DNA of 41,770 bases from Holophagae bacterium (GTDB lineage Bacteria > Acidobacteriota > Thermoanaerobaculia > Thermoanaerobaculales > Thermoanaerobaculaceae), in contig JAAYVZ010000165.1 in assembly GCA_012516935.1 (NCBI GenBank), positions 1 to 41,770 on the forward strand, in the 5' to 3' direction. The position numbers and the translations under genes were made by a program. The notes under the pieces are model-generated. The model worked only from the letters and a program-made list of their open reading frames with translations, ran no database searches and was not told the DNA's origin. Positions 16,877-24,944 of the stretch are shown here, piece after piece. The stretch's first letter is position 1; the number at the start of each line of letters is the position of its first letter.

Positions 16877-18421
16877 ATGTCGTGGCTTTCCAAGATCCGT
16901 GACTTTCTCACCCGCCGGGAGACGGTGATCTCGGGGGGCGGGCCCAAGGCGATCGAGAAGCAGCTCGCCATGGGCAAGCTGACCGCCCGCCAGCGCATCA
17001 CCGCGATCCTGGACCCCGACAGCTTCTACGAGTACGACCTCTTCGTCGAGCACCGCTGCGCCGACTTCGGCATGGACAAGAAGGCGCTGGCCGGCGACGG
17101 CGTGGTCACGGGCACCGGCACGATCATGGGCTACCCGGTGTGCATCTTCGCCCAGGACTTCACGGTCGCCGGCGGCTCGCTCGGGCTCGCCCACGCGCGC
17201 AAGATCACCAAGATCATGGACCATGCCATGAAGCTCGGGATCCCGCTCATCGGCATCAACGACTCCGGCGGCGCGCGCATCCAGGAGGGGGTCAACTCCC
17301 TGGCCGGCTACGGCGAGATCTTCTACCGCAACACGCTGGCCTCCGGCGTCATCCCGCAGATCTCGGTCATCCTCGGGCCGTGCGCCGGCGGCGCCGTCTA
17401 CTCGCCCGCACTCACCGACTTCGTCTTCGTGGTCGAGGGAATCTCCAAGATGTTCATCACCGGCCCGGAGGTCATCAAGACGGTGCTCGGCGAGGAGATC
17501 TCGATGGAGGACCTGGGCGGCGCCCGGGTGCAGACCGAGATCTCGGGCAACGCGCACTTCTACGCCGACTCCGAGCTCGAGTGCTTCGAGCAGATCAAGA
17601 AGCTCGTCACCTTCATCCCGTGGAACAACCGCAAGAAGGCCGACCCCTACCCGCCGAAGCCGCCGAAGCCCGGCCACGACGTCGAGAAGATCATCCCCTC
17701 CGAGCCCAACCGCCCGTACGACGTGCGCGACGTCGTCAGGGCGGTGTGCGACGACTCGGACTTCTTCGAGGTCCAGAAGCACTGGGCGGCCAACATCGTG
17801 GTGGGGTTCGCGCGCATGCACGGCCAGACCATCGGCGTCGTCGCCAACCAGCCGCTGGTGCTCGCAGGCGTGCTCGACGTGGACTCCTCCGACAAGGCGG
17901 CGCGGTTCATCCGGTTCTGCGACGCCTTCAACATCCCGCTCGTGACGTTCGTCGACCTGCCGGGCTACCTGCCGGGGGTCGACCAGGAGCACGCCGGCGT
18001 GATCCGGCACGGCGCCAAGGTGCTGTACTCGTACTCCGAGGCGACGGTGCCCAAGATCACGGTGATCCTGCGCAAGGCGTACGGCGGCGGGTACATCGCC
18101 ATGTGCTCCCGCCATCTCGGCGCCGACTTCGTGTTCGCCTGGCCCTCGGCGGAGATCGCCGTGATGGGGCCGGAGGGCGCGGCCAACATCATCTTCCGCG
18201 CCGAAATCCAGGGCGCACCCGACCCCAACGCGATGCGCAGGGAGAAGGTCGCCGAGTACACCGAGAAGTTCGCCAACCCCTACATCGCCGCCGCCAACGG
18301 CCACATCGACGCCGTCATCCTGCCCGCCGAGACCCGCGACTTCCTCATCCACGCGATGGAGATCTCGGCCCAGAAGGCGGAGTCCCGGCCCTCCAAGAAG
18401 CACGGCGTGCCGCCGTTCTGA
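16877..18421 (+). CDS. Acyl-CoA carboxylase beta (carboxyltransferase) subunit
   Basis: 514 aa with both crotonase-fold halves of a carboxyltransferase. The N-terminal half contains GKLTARQRI, FTVAGGSLGLAHARKI, NDSGGARIQEG and GPCAGGAVYSPALTDF; the C-terminal half contains FCDAFNIPLVTFVDLPGYLPG, RKAYGGGYIAM and WPSAEIAVMGPEGA. It transfers carboxyl from biotin to propionyl-CoA, acetyl-CoA or a similar acyl-CoA, or runs in the decarboxylase direction (MmdA-like). The acyl chain specificity cannot be read. ATG 16877 with GAAGGAG upstream fits the family start. It is followed after 4 nt by the biotin carrier gene. Confidence 0.92.
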   Translation: MSWLSKIRDFLTRRETVISGGGPKAIEKQLAMGKLTARQRITAILDPDSFYEYDLFVEHRCADFGMDKKALAGDGVVTGTGTIMGYPVCIFAQDFTVAGGSLGLAHARKITKIMDHAMKLGIPLIGINDSGGARIQEGVNSLAGYGEIFYRNTLASGVIPQISVILGPCAGGAVYSPALTDFVFVVEGISKMFITGPEVIKTVLGEEISMEDLGGARVQTEISGNAHFYADSELECFEQIKKLVTFIPWNNRKKADPYPPKPPKPGHDVEKIIPSEPNRPYDVRDVVRAVCDDSDFFEVQKHWAANIVVGFARMHGQTIGVVANQPLVLAGVLDVDSSDKAARFIRFCDAFNIPLVTFVDLPGYLPGVDQEHAGVIRHGAKVLYSYSEATVPKITVILRKAYGGGYIAMCSRHLGADFVFAWPSAEIAVMGPEGAANIIFRAEIQGAPDPNAMRREKVAEYTEKFANPYIAAANGHIDAVILPAETRDFLIHAMEISAQKAESRPSKKHGVPPF

Positions 18422-18425
18422 TGCC

Positions 18426-18743
18426 ATGAGCGACGAACGCGAATTCCGCCAGTTGGAGCTCGACGACACGGCGTACTCCACGCTGTACACCCGCAAGTTC
18501 GCCCAGCGCAAGCCGTACCAGCCCGCCGACCCACGGCAGGTACGGACCCGCATCCCCGCCATGGTCGTGAGCGTGAGCGTGCAGCCGGGCCGCCGGGTCC
18601 GCCGCGGTGAGGCGCTGCTCGTCGTCGAGGCAATGAAGATGCGCAACGAGATCACCGCCCATCACGACGGCGTGGTGGCGCGGGTGCTCGTCACTCCAGG
18701 CCAGATGGTGGCCAAGGACGAGCTGCTGCTCGAGCTCGAGTAG
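18426..18743 (+). CDS. Biotin carboxyl carrier protein
   Basis: 105 aa. A short N-terminal arm (YSTLYTRKFAQRKPYQPAD) precedes a biotinyl/lipoyl domain with IPAMVVSVSVQPGRRVRRGE and the biotinylation motif EAMKMRNEI (Lys in MKM). It carries the carboxyl group for the adjacent carboxyltransferase. No biotin carboxylase is encoded next to the pair, so that subunit must be elsewhere, or the complex is a decarboxylase/transcarboxylase type. Confidence 0.92.
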   Translation: MSDEREFRQLELDDTAYSTLYTRKFAQRKPYQPADPRQVRTRIPAMVVSVSVQPGRRVRRGEALLVVEAMKMRNEITAHHDGVVARVLVTPGQMVAKDELLLELE

Positions 18744-18791
18744 TCGTCACCCGTCGGGCATGGCCTCGGCCGTCCCGGCGTTGCCAAGATC

Positions 18792-20264
18792 ATGAAAGCA
18801 CTCCTGCCCCGCTGCGCGCTCGCCGCCGCGACCCTCCTGGCGGCCGGGACAGCGGCCGGGCAAGGCTCGCCGTTTCACTTCGTCGAGCCCGACCTCACGG
18901 CGCCGGCAGGGACGTTGCCGGCGTTCCGCACGGTCACTGACTCGGCCCGCCTGGAGCGGCTGCGCGGGTGGAGCACCAACGAGGCAGCGCTGTTCGCTGC
19001 CGAGATCTATCGCCTCGCGTGGTCGGCAGGACGGGCGCCGGGTGCCACCGTTGCACCGGAGCGGCTCGTCGTCGCGGTCGAAGCGGATTGTGCTTCGACC
19101 GGAACCGGTTTTCGCCTGCGCGACGGCAAGGTTTGGCAGGAATGGCCGCGCGCCCCCTACCTCCGCCTCGGCGAGGACGCCGGGCGCTTTTCCACCGTCC
19201 TGTTGCACGAGACCGGCCACGCCTGCCAGATCCTGCTCGCGGGAGGTCGCACGCTGCCCGGCCAGGCGATCTCGCCGATTCCGCACGCGGTCTCCGCACT
19301 GACCGACCGCACCACGGCTTTCAGCGAGGGGTTCGCTATCGCCCTCGAAACCGTGGCCGCCCAGCGCGCCGTTACACCGGCGCTGCGCTCGCTCCTTCAC
19401 CCCGACGAGCTGCTGTTCGGCCCAGCCTCGCGCATGCAGGGCGAGTACTTCCGTCCGAGCGTCCAGCTCGCGACCTATGCACAGCCTCAGGCGAGGTATC
19501 GGGATGTGCGCGACAACGCGTTCGCCTTCGCCTCGGCCGTGCGGGCACCAGACTACTTGCGGGTGCAGCTCGAACCGGCGCGCGACCTCACCACGCTGCG
19601 GGACGCCAACCAACTCATGCAGTCCGAGGGGTTCGCGGCATCGGTCTTCTACGCGCTGGTGATGCGCGGGAGCAGGCCCGACGCCGCGACGGTGCGGGCT
19701 CGGCTGGGCAGCCTTCTGCAGGCGATGCAGGAGATCCTACGGCGCCCCGACCTCGGGCCCGACACCCCGCTGCTGCTGGAGGCCGTCCTGGCCCTGGCGC
19801 GGCGCGACCCGACGGAACGCCGCGAGGTGCTCGCCGTGCTCCTCGACTGCAGCCGAGGCGTGCTGGTGGATGGCAACGCGGCCCCGATGTGGCGCCGTCA
19901 CTACCTGGCCGCCCTGCACCAGGACCTCGAGCAGCTCGAACTCGACGCCATCAACGCCGCGCGCCAGCGCTGGCTGACCACTGCGCTGAGCGATCCCGCC
20001 GTGCTGGCTTCCCGCCTCGGCCCGCAGCTCGCGTGCACCGTCGATACCGTGACCGTCCGCCTCCCTGGCATGGGTGTGGAAGCCCCTCTCCGCTTCGACG
20101 TCAACACCGCAGAGGAGGGCGTACTGCGTGTCATCCCGGGGATCTCGGAGGCCGAGGTGGCCAGTTGGCTCGACCAACGCCAGCACCGGCCGTTCGTCTC
20201 CGCGCGGGACTTCCGGGTTCGGGTCAAGCTGCAACCCGAGGTCGCCGCGCGGCTCCGGATGTAA
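18792..20264 (+). CDS. Secreted HExxH protein with C-terminal helix-hairpin-helix
   Basis: 490 aa of unrecognised family. A signal peptide (CALAAATLLAAGTAAGQ, residues 8-24) is followed by a domain with a zinc-peptidase motif LLHETGHACQ (HExxH at 139-143) and SEGFAIALE about 37 residues later, whose Glu179 is placed like the third ligand of gluzincins. The middle is alpha-helical. The last roughly 57 residues (FDVNTAEEGVLRVIPGIS, WLDQRQHRPFVSARDF) look like the helix-hairpin-helix repeat of ComEA or T2SS GspK proteins. This suggests a periplasmic protease that docks on DNA or on a secretion pseudopilus (inference). The substrate is unknown. Confidence 0.7.
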   Translation: MKALLPRCALAAATLLAAGTAAGQGSPFHFVEPDLTAPAGTLPAFRTVTDSARLERLRGWSTNEAALFAAEIYRLAWSAGRAPGATVAPERLVVAVEADCASTGTGFRLRDGKVWQEWPRAPYLRLGEDAGRFSTVLLHETGHACQILLAGGRTLPGQAISPIPHAVSALTDRTTAFSEGFAIALETVAAQRAVTPALRSLLHPDELLFGPASRMQGEYFRPSVQLATYAQPQARYRDVRDNAFAFASAVRAPDYLRVQLEPARDLTTLRDANQLMQSEGFAASVFYALVMRGSRPDAATVRARLGSLLQAMQEILRRPDLGPDTPLLLEAVLALARRDPTERREVLAVLLDCSRGVLVDGNAAPMWRRHYLAALHQDLEQLELDAINAARQRWLTTALSDPAVLASRLGPQLACTVDTVTVRLPGMGVEAPLRFDVNTAEEGVLRVIPGISEAEVASWLDQRQHRPFVSARDFRVRVKLQPEVAARLRM

Positions 20265-20281
20265 CCTTACCCGGTCCCGGC

Positions 20282-20971
20282 TCAGCCCAACGACGCGAGA
20301 TAGCTTTCCAGCCTCGCCAGGCCATCGTCCTCGAACCCCGCGAAGCGGATCCCCAGGCCGGATATGCGCTCACGCCTCTCGAAGGTGTGGCGGACCACGG
20401 TACCGGTCCCGCGCAGCGGCTTGGTGTCCCCCGGCAGCGTCAGCTCGAAGTGCAGCTCCCCACCGACCGGCACGTGCTGATCGCCCCGCAGCAGCATGCC
20501 CGAGGTCGAGATGTTCACGGTTTGGCAAAGCGTCGACGTGCCAGCGAGGCGCCCCCGGAGCCGTGACATCACCCGGAGTGGGAAACGGGGTGCGACATCG
20601 ATGAGCGATCGCAACCGAGCCACCAGGAGATCGGCCGCATCCGCGAATGCAAACACGGCGTTGACACCCTCGCCCACGAACCGGGTTGCCTCCTCGATGT
20701 GCTCGTCGCGCGCGAGAAACACTACCGCCGAGGCACGGCAGGGCGCGTTGGGGCGACGGACGACACCGACGAACTGCTTGACGGTCACGTCGACGAGAGG
20801 GTAGGCGACGATGATGGCGTCGAACGGCAGCAGGGCGATGAGGTCCATGGCCTCGCCCACCGAGCCCACCCAATCGGAGATGAAGCTGGCGCGGCGCAGT
20901 CGGGTGGCTAGAGGCTGGAAGGAAGCCGGGTCCGTGCCGACGATGAGAACACTTCGTTGCAGCTCAGTCAT
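20282..20971 (-). CDS. Degenerate receiver-PilZ protein (probable c-di-GMP effector)
   Basis: 229 aa. Residues 6-122 fold like a response-regulator receiver (SVLIVGTD, then FDAIIVAYPL), but the phosphoacceptor position expected at about residue 56 is Ala, so it is unlikely to be phosphorylated. Residues about 125-225 form a PilZ domain with both c-di-GMP motifs: RFPLR (RxxxR, 129-133) and NISTSG (NxSxxG, 153-158). It probably binds c-di-GMP and controls motility, adhesion or secretion; the target is unknown. ATG 20971 is backed by CATAAT exactly 6 nt upstream. Divergent from the MBL hydrolase gene with 44 bp between starts. Confidence 0.85.
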   Translation of the reverse strand: MTELQRSVLIVGTDPASFQPLATRLRRASFISDWVGSVGEAMDLIALLPFDAIIVAYPLVDVTVKQFVGVVRRPNAPCRASAVVFLARDEHIEEATRFVGEGVNAVFAFADAADLLVARLRSLIDVAPRFPLRVMSRLRGRLAGTSTLCQTVNISTSGMLLRGDQHVPVGGELHFELTLPGDTKPLRGTGTVVRHTFERRERISGLGIRFAGFEDDGLARLESYLASLG

Positions 20972-20977
20972 GCATCA

Positions 20978-20983
20978 ATTATG
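20978..20983 (-). promoter_or_regulatory. Leaderless -10 element of the receiver-PilZ gene
   Basis: CATAAT on the minus strand (5/6 to TATAAT), then 6 nt, then ATG 20971. No strong -35 is seen. It shares a 44-bp spacer with the divergent promoter at 21004. Confidence 0.5.
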
Positions 20984-21003
20984 ACCTATCGTGCAAGCGG
21001 CCG

Positions 21004-21009
21004 TAGAAT
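21004..21009 (+). promoter_or_regulatory. Leaderless -10 element of the RNase Z-like gene
   Basis: TAGAAT (5/6 to TATAAT) followed by 6 nt and ATG 21016. There is no Shine-Dalgarno sequence between them. Confidence 0.5.
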
Positions 21010-21015
21010 CGGTCC

Positions 21016-21828
21016 ATGGACACGCCCCTGACCCCACAGCGGAGGACCGTGCCGCTGCTACCCGAGCTCGAGATGTCGCTCGGCGGCATCACGCTGTGGG
21101 GCGCGTCGGTGGCCGCTCGGGCCACGGCCTTCGCCGTCCCGGAGCTCGATGTGGCCCTCGACCTCGGCCGGCTCTCTCCCGCCACCGCCGAGCGCTCGGT
21201 GGTCCTGCTCACGCATGGGCATCTGGACCACCTCTCGGGGGTGCTCGCCTATCTCAACCTGCGGGCCCGTTTTCACGCCGGAGAGCCGACGCACCTTTTC
21301 GGGCCACCGTCGGTCGTAGATCCCCTGCGGCAGGCACTCGCCGTGATGCCGGGCCTGGAATCGGTCCGCAAACGCATGCGGCTCGACGAAGTTCTGCTGC
21401 CCGCACAACCCGGCCAGCGGGTGCCGTTGCCGCGGGGGTGGGCGGTGGCGTTCGAGCTCGACCACGGCGTGCCCGGGCTCGGTTGGCGAGTGTTCCAGCC
21501 CGAGGCACAGCGGCCGGCGCTCGTGTACGGCGGCGACTCCGCGACGACGGTCTACGAGCGCGATCTCGATCTGCTCGACGCCACCATCGCGCTGGTCGAG
21601 TGCACGTTCGTCGAGCCGAACCGGCGTGTAGCCGCGCGGCTGTCCGGCCACGCCCACGTGCTGGACTGGCTGGAGCTGGCGCCCCGGCTGCGCTGCGACC
21701 ATCTGGTGCTCGCCCACCTGCCGGCCCTGCCGTGGGTCGAGCTGGTGGCGCTGACAGCACCTCTCGCCGAGGTGCTGCCGGGGCGGCTGGTGTTGTGGAC
21801 GGAAAGCGAGCCACCGAGTGCCGATTGA
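21016..21828 (+). CDS. MBL-fold hydrolase, RNase Z-like
   Basis: 270 aa with one metallo-beta-lactamase domain. The zinc motif is LLTHGHLDHLSG (HxHxDH, about residues 65-70); later ligands are in VYGGDSA (Asp) and the terminal region LVLAHLPALP (His). The layout, including DLGRLS before the motif and ALVECTFVEPNRR, resembles RNase Z-like phosphodiesterases rather than lactamases, though the tRNase Z exosite arm is not evident. The native substrate is uncertain (RNA end or small phosphodiester). The start ATG 21016 is supported by the leaderless -10 element. Confidence 0.82.
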   Translation: MDTPLTPQRRTVPLLPELEMSLGGITLWGASVAARATAFAVPELDVALDLGRLSPATAERSVVLLTHGHLDHLSGVLAYLNLRARFHAGEPTHLFGPPSVVDPLRQALAVMPGLESVRKRMRLDEVLLPAQPGQRVPLPRGWAVAFELDHGVPGLGWRVFQPEAQRPALVYGGDSATTVYERDLDLLDATIALVECTFVEPNRRVAARLSGHAHVLDWLELAPRLRCDHLVLAHLPALPWVELVALTAPLAEVLPGRLVLWTESEPPSAD

Positions 21829-22156
21829 CCCGTAGCTGCAGGCTGCTCGGTCATCGGCAACCGAGCATCGCCGAGCCACCGGGCCCGACGGCATCGCCAG
21901 GGGCGCGGCCGAGGGGCGGAGCCGACCGCACCGTCCTCGTGCGGCCGGAGCGCGAGCGGTACCCGGCGAAGCACCGATCCCCCGCCCAACCGACGAAGGT
22001 CGCAGGCAAGAGGTCGAGCGCCCCCGGGCCCACCCTACCGGAGTCTTCGGCTCTCGATCTTCGATTTTCGACCGGGCGGCCGAGGGAATGGCTTGAAGAC
22101 CGCGGATGCTAGCGTACAATGAGGATCAGCTATCGTCCTAGCGAGGAGGTGTACAC
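21829..22156. other. Intergenic region upstream of the DUF4870 gene
   Basis: 328 bp with no recognisable gene. It contains a short Pu/Py-biased stretch near 22055-22075 and the promoter at 22093-22120 near its right end. Confidence 0.5.
22093..22120 (+). promoter_or_regulatory. Sigma70-type promoter of the DUF4870-yidD operon
   Basis: TTGAAG (22093-22098) and TACAAT (22115-22120) are separated by 16 bp. A start site near 22127 would leave a leader of about 30 nt containing GGAGGTG (22145-22151), 5 nt before ATG 22157. In contrast to several neighbours, this gene has a normal leader. Confidence 0.6.
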
Positions 22157-22564
22157 ATGCAAGAAACACCCGGAGGACCCCCGACCTACACGCCACCGCC
22201 CCCACCGCCCCCACCGACGGCACCTCCGCCGGCCAGCGGGGGGCCCGTCTCGTCCAACCGCAACGTCATGATCGTGCTCGCATACCTGTGGCTGCTGGCC
22301 CTGGTGCCGCTTCTCACCGAGAAAGAGGACCAGGAGGTGCAGTGGCACGCCAAGCATGGCCTGGTGCTGCTGGTCGCCGAGGTGCTTGCTTGGGTGGTCT
22401 ACTTCGTGCTCAGCATGATCCCCGGCGTCGGCTGCGTGATCATGGTCCTGGCCCCGGTCATCTGGCTCATCTTCGTGGTCTTGCGCATCATCTGCATCGT
22501 CAAGGGCGTCAAGGGCCAGCGCCAGCTGATCCCGGGGCTGTCCGACTTCGTCGCCAAGATCTGA
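22157..22564 (+). CDS. DUF4870-like small membrane protein
   Basis: 135 aa. The cytosolic N-terminus is proline-rich (a run of eight prolines after TYT). It is followed by three hydrophobic segments: VMIVLAYLWLLALVPLL, a middle segment LVLLVAEVLAWVVYFVLSM, and VIMVLAPVIWLIFVVLRIIC. The conserved EVQWHAKHGL motif is typical of DUF4870 proteins, whose function is unknown. The stop overlaps the next ATG (TGATG), so it is translationally coupled to yidD. Confidence 0.8.
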   Translation: MQETPGGPPTYTPPPPPPPPTAPPPASGGPVSSNRNVMIVLAYLWLLALVPLLTEKEDQEVQWHAKHGLVLLVAEVLAWVVYFVLSMIPGVGCVIMVLAPVIWLIFVVLRIICIVKGVKGQRQLIPGLSDFVAKI

Positions 22565-22998
22565 TGCCGGTCTCGCCATCCGGGCTCCCCTCCGAGGGTC
22601 GGGTGGGGAGCCCGGGTGTTGTCCCCACCCACCACGACCGCCGCTGTTGGTGGTTGGGTGGGGTTATCGTTCTGGCCGTCAGCCTGCTGGCTGCCGACCT
22701 GGCTCGGCAGCCAGCCCAGCAGCTTTCCTCCCGAGCACTCCAGCGCCTCGTGCGGCTCTATCAAGTCACCGTGCCCAAGCTGAGACCGCTGCGCGGACAT
22801 TGCCGCCTGCGCCCGACGTGCAGCGAGTACGCGCTGCAGGTCCTGCACAACCACGGCGCGTGCCGCGGGAGCTGGCTGGCGTTTCGCCGCATCCTGCGCT
22901 GTGGGCCATGGACCTCATCGCCGACCGACGACCCGCCACCACCCCCCGTCCACTCGAGCATCGACCACTCGCCGGCGAAGGCGCCTCCCCCACCCTGA
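22564..22998 (+). CDS. yidD: Membrane protein insertion efficiency factor YidD, extended
   Basis: 144 aa. The YidD core lies at about residues 55-120: LVRLYQVTVPKLRPLRGHCR, then RPTCSEYALQVLHNHGACRG and FRRILRCGPW. YidD is a small amphipathic protein that helps Sec/YidC membrane insertion. Here it carries an extra N-terminal hydrophobic segment (WLGGVIVLAVSLLAADLA), also seen in some other phyla, and a proline-rich tail. The usual rpmH-rnpA-yidC neighbours are absent; it is coupled to a DUF4870 gene instead. Confidence 0.88.
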   Translation: MPVSPSGLPSEGRVGSPGVVPTHHDRRCWWLGGVIVLAVSLLAADLARQPAQQLSSRALQRLVRLYQVTVPKLRPLRGHCRLRPTCSEYALQVLHNHGACRGSWLAFRRILRCGPWTSSPTDDPPPPPVHSSIDHSPAKAPPPP

Positions 22999-23023
22999 GC
23001 GGGTCGCCGTCCGTGCCGGATCG

Positions 23024-24145
23024 TCAGTCGTGGCCGACCAGGCGCCGGCACAGCTCCTCGTAGCGGTCGACCACGATGTCGGTCGCGAAGTGCTCGACCG
23101 CCCGGCAACGCGCCCGCTCTCGCTGGCGACCGAGCTCGGCGCGATCCAGCAGCAACGCCACGACCTGGGCGGCCATTGCCGCGGTGTCGCCGATCGGGAA
23201 GACGAATCCCCCGTCGCCGTGAGCGATGAGCTCGGGCAATCCCCCGGCGTTGGACGCCACCACCGCAACACCGCACGACATCGCCTCGAGCGCGGCGAGC
23301 CCGAACGACTCCTCTTGCGACGGCAGCAGGAAGATGTCGCCGGCACCCAACACACCCTCGACCGGCGAGACGTTGCCGAGAAACTCGACACGCGGCCCGA
23401 GATCGAGCTCGCGTACCAGCCGTTCCGCCGCCGGCCTATCGGGGCCGTCACCCAGCATTACCAGATGGCAGGGCACCCGCTCCACGACCTGCCGGAAGAC
23501 CTCGATCACGTCCCGCACCCGTTTGACCGGCCGGAAGTTGGAGGCGTGCAACAGAATCGGCGCCCCATCCGGAGAGAGCCGTCGCCGGTGTGCGGCCGAG
23601 AGCTCGCGGTCGCAGCGACTGGCGTCCACGAAATTCGGGATCACCTCGATCTGCCGGTCGACGCCGAGCGTTTGGCGCGTGACCCGCGCGAGGTCCGCGC
23701 TCACCGCCGTCACCGCGTCGGCGCGCTCGATCCCCAGCCGCACGATCGGCAGGAACGACGGGTCGGCTCCCACCACCGTGATGTCGGTGCCGTGCAGCGT
23801 GACGACGAGACGTGGCCCACCGCCCAGAATCTCCCGCGCCAGAAGGGCCGACACCGCGTGGGGGATGGCGTAGTGCACGTGCAGCAGCTCGATGCCGTGC
23901 GTCCGCACCGCGTCGGCCATCTGCGAGGCGAGCGCCAGCGAGTACGGCGGGTATTGGAACAGCGGGTACGTGGGCACCGTCACCTCGTGGAAGGTCACTC
24001 CCGGCGGCACCCGCCCCAGCCGGTACGGCATGGCGTAGCAGATGAAGTGCACTTCGTGGCCACGCCGGGCCATGGCAAGGCCGAGCTCGGTCGCCACGGT
24101 GCCCGAGCCACCTACGGTCGGATAGCACGTCACGCCTACTCGCAT
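23024..24145 (-). CDS. bshA: N-acetyl-alpha-D-glucosaminyl L-malate synthase (bacillithiol step 1)
   Basis: 373 aa GT4-family glycosyltransferase. The start MRVGVTCYPTVGGSGTVATE and the segments LLHVHYAIPHA, LVVTLHGTDITVVG, LLHASNFRPVKRV and QEESFGLAALEAMSCGVAVV (catalytic E-x7-E region) are BshA hallmarks. It joins UDP-GlcNAc to L-malate. ATG 24145 is chosen as the family start. It is the last gene of bshC-bshB-bshA, 13 nt after the bshB stop. Confidence 0.95.
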   Translation of the reverse strand: MRVGVTCYPTVGGSGTVATELGLAMARRGHEVHFICYAMPYRLGRVPPGVTFHEVTVPTYPLFQYPPYSLALASQMADAVRTHGIELLHVHYAIPHAVSALLAREILGGGPRLVVTLHGTDITVVGADPSFLPIVRLGIERADAVTAVSADLARVTRQTLGVDRQIEVIPNFVDASRCDRELSAAHRRRLSPDGAPILLHASNFRPVKRVRDVIEVFRQVVERVPCHLVMLGDGPDRPAAERLVRELDLGPRVEFLGNVSPVEGVLGAGDIFLLPSQEESFGLAALEAMSCGVAVVASNAGGLPELIAHGDGGFVFPIGDTAAMAAQVVALLLDRAELGRQRERARCRAVEHFATDIVVDRYEELCRRLVGHD

Positions 24146-24158
24146 CCTCCCACCCCCT

Positions 24159-24944
24159 CTACCGGAACCGGCGCACCGCAACAGCGGCCCCGGCACTCTC
24201 CTGCTCCCCCGTTCCCGGTTCCCTCTCCCCTGCCCGCAACAACCAGGCCAACTCGTCCCCGGGCAGCGGGCCGAGCACCGAGAAGCCCTCGGCTAGTGCG
24301 ACGCCGACCGTGTTGCCGACCGCGCGGTCCCTGCCTTCGATCGCGGCCAGAAAGTGCCCCGAGGCCAGGTGCGTCGGCGGCCCCGCTTCGGGATCGAACT
24401 GCGAGCGGTGCGCGAGGCAAGCCGACCGTTTCGCTGGGTACCACGCGGTTACCTCGACCACCACCGCCGGCGCCAGGACCTGTCGCGGACCCGGGTACGC
24501 GAGCAGCAGCTGCGGCTTGTGCGGCGGGCCGCTCGTGGGTCGCCAGCTTCGAACCGCGCTCCACGTGCACGCCCGGGCGACGAGCGCCGCGGCTGCCTGG
24601 TGGTCGGGGTGGGGGTCGCCGCCATCGGGCAGTATGACGACACGCGGACCAGCGGTGCGTAGGACGCCGACCACGGCCGCCATCTGCTCGGGATCCGCCG
24701 AACGAAGGCCGCCGTCGGGCAACGCCAAGCACTGCCGCCAGCTCACCCCCAGCGCCGATGCCGCGGCAGCAGCCTCCGCGCGGCGCACCTCGACCTCACC
24801 CCGGGTCCCGAGCTCACCAGCGGTCAGGTCGACCACGCCTACTGTCTTCCCCGACGCCACAAGCCGCGCGACGAGCCCTCCGCACCCCAGCTCCACGTCG
24901 TCCGGGTGCGCGCCGATCGCCAGCACATCACACCTGCTCACCAT
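24159..24944 (-). CDS. bshB1: Bacillithiol biosynthesis deacetylase BshB1
   Basis: 261 aa PIG-L/LmbE-family zinc deacetylase: VLAIGAHPDDVELGCGG (zinc motif AHPDDxE), LTAGELGTRGEVEVRRAE and GGDPHPDHQAA (third His). BshB1 proteins typically show GTRGxxxxRxxE as here. It removes the acetyl group from GlcNAc-malate. The ATG overlaps the bshC stop by 7 nt, so the pair is coupled. The C-terminal tail (about residues 240-261) is variable. Confidence 0.93.
   Translation of the reverse strand: MVSRCDVLAIGAHPDDVELGCGGLVARLVASGKTVGVVDLTAGELGTRGEVEVRRAEAAAAASALGVSWRQCLALPDGGLRSADPEQMAAVVGVLRTAGPRVVILPDGGDPHPDHQAAAALVARACTWSAVRSWRPTSGPPHKPQLLLAYPGPRQVLAPAVVVEVTAWYPAKRSACLAHRSQFDPEAGPPTHLASGHFLAAIEGRDRAVGNTVGVALAEGFSVLGPLPGDELAWLLRAGEREPGTGEQESAGAAVAVRRFR

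Noticed and set aside
16724-18655. 643-codon open frame opposite the carboxyltransferase gene
   Set aside because: Antisense shadow of an unmistakable carboxyltransferase; its product is Asp/Val/Arg-rich and repeats the codon pattern of the true strand.
22901-24637. 578-codon plus-strand frame over the bshA-bshB region
   Set aside because: Antisense to BshA and BshB1, which have clear family motifs.
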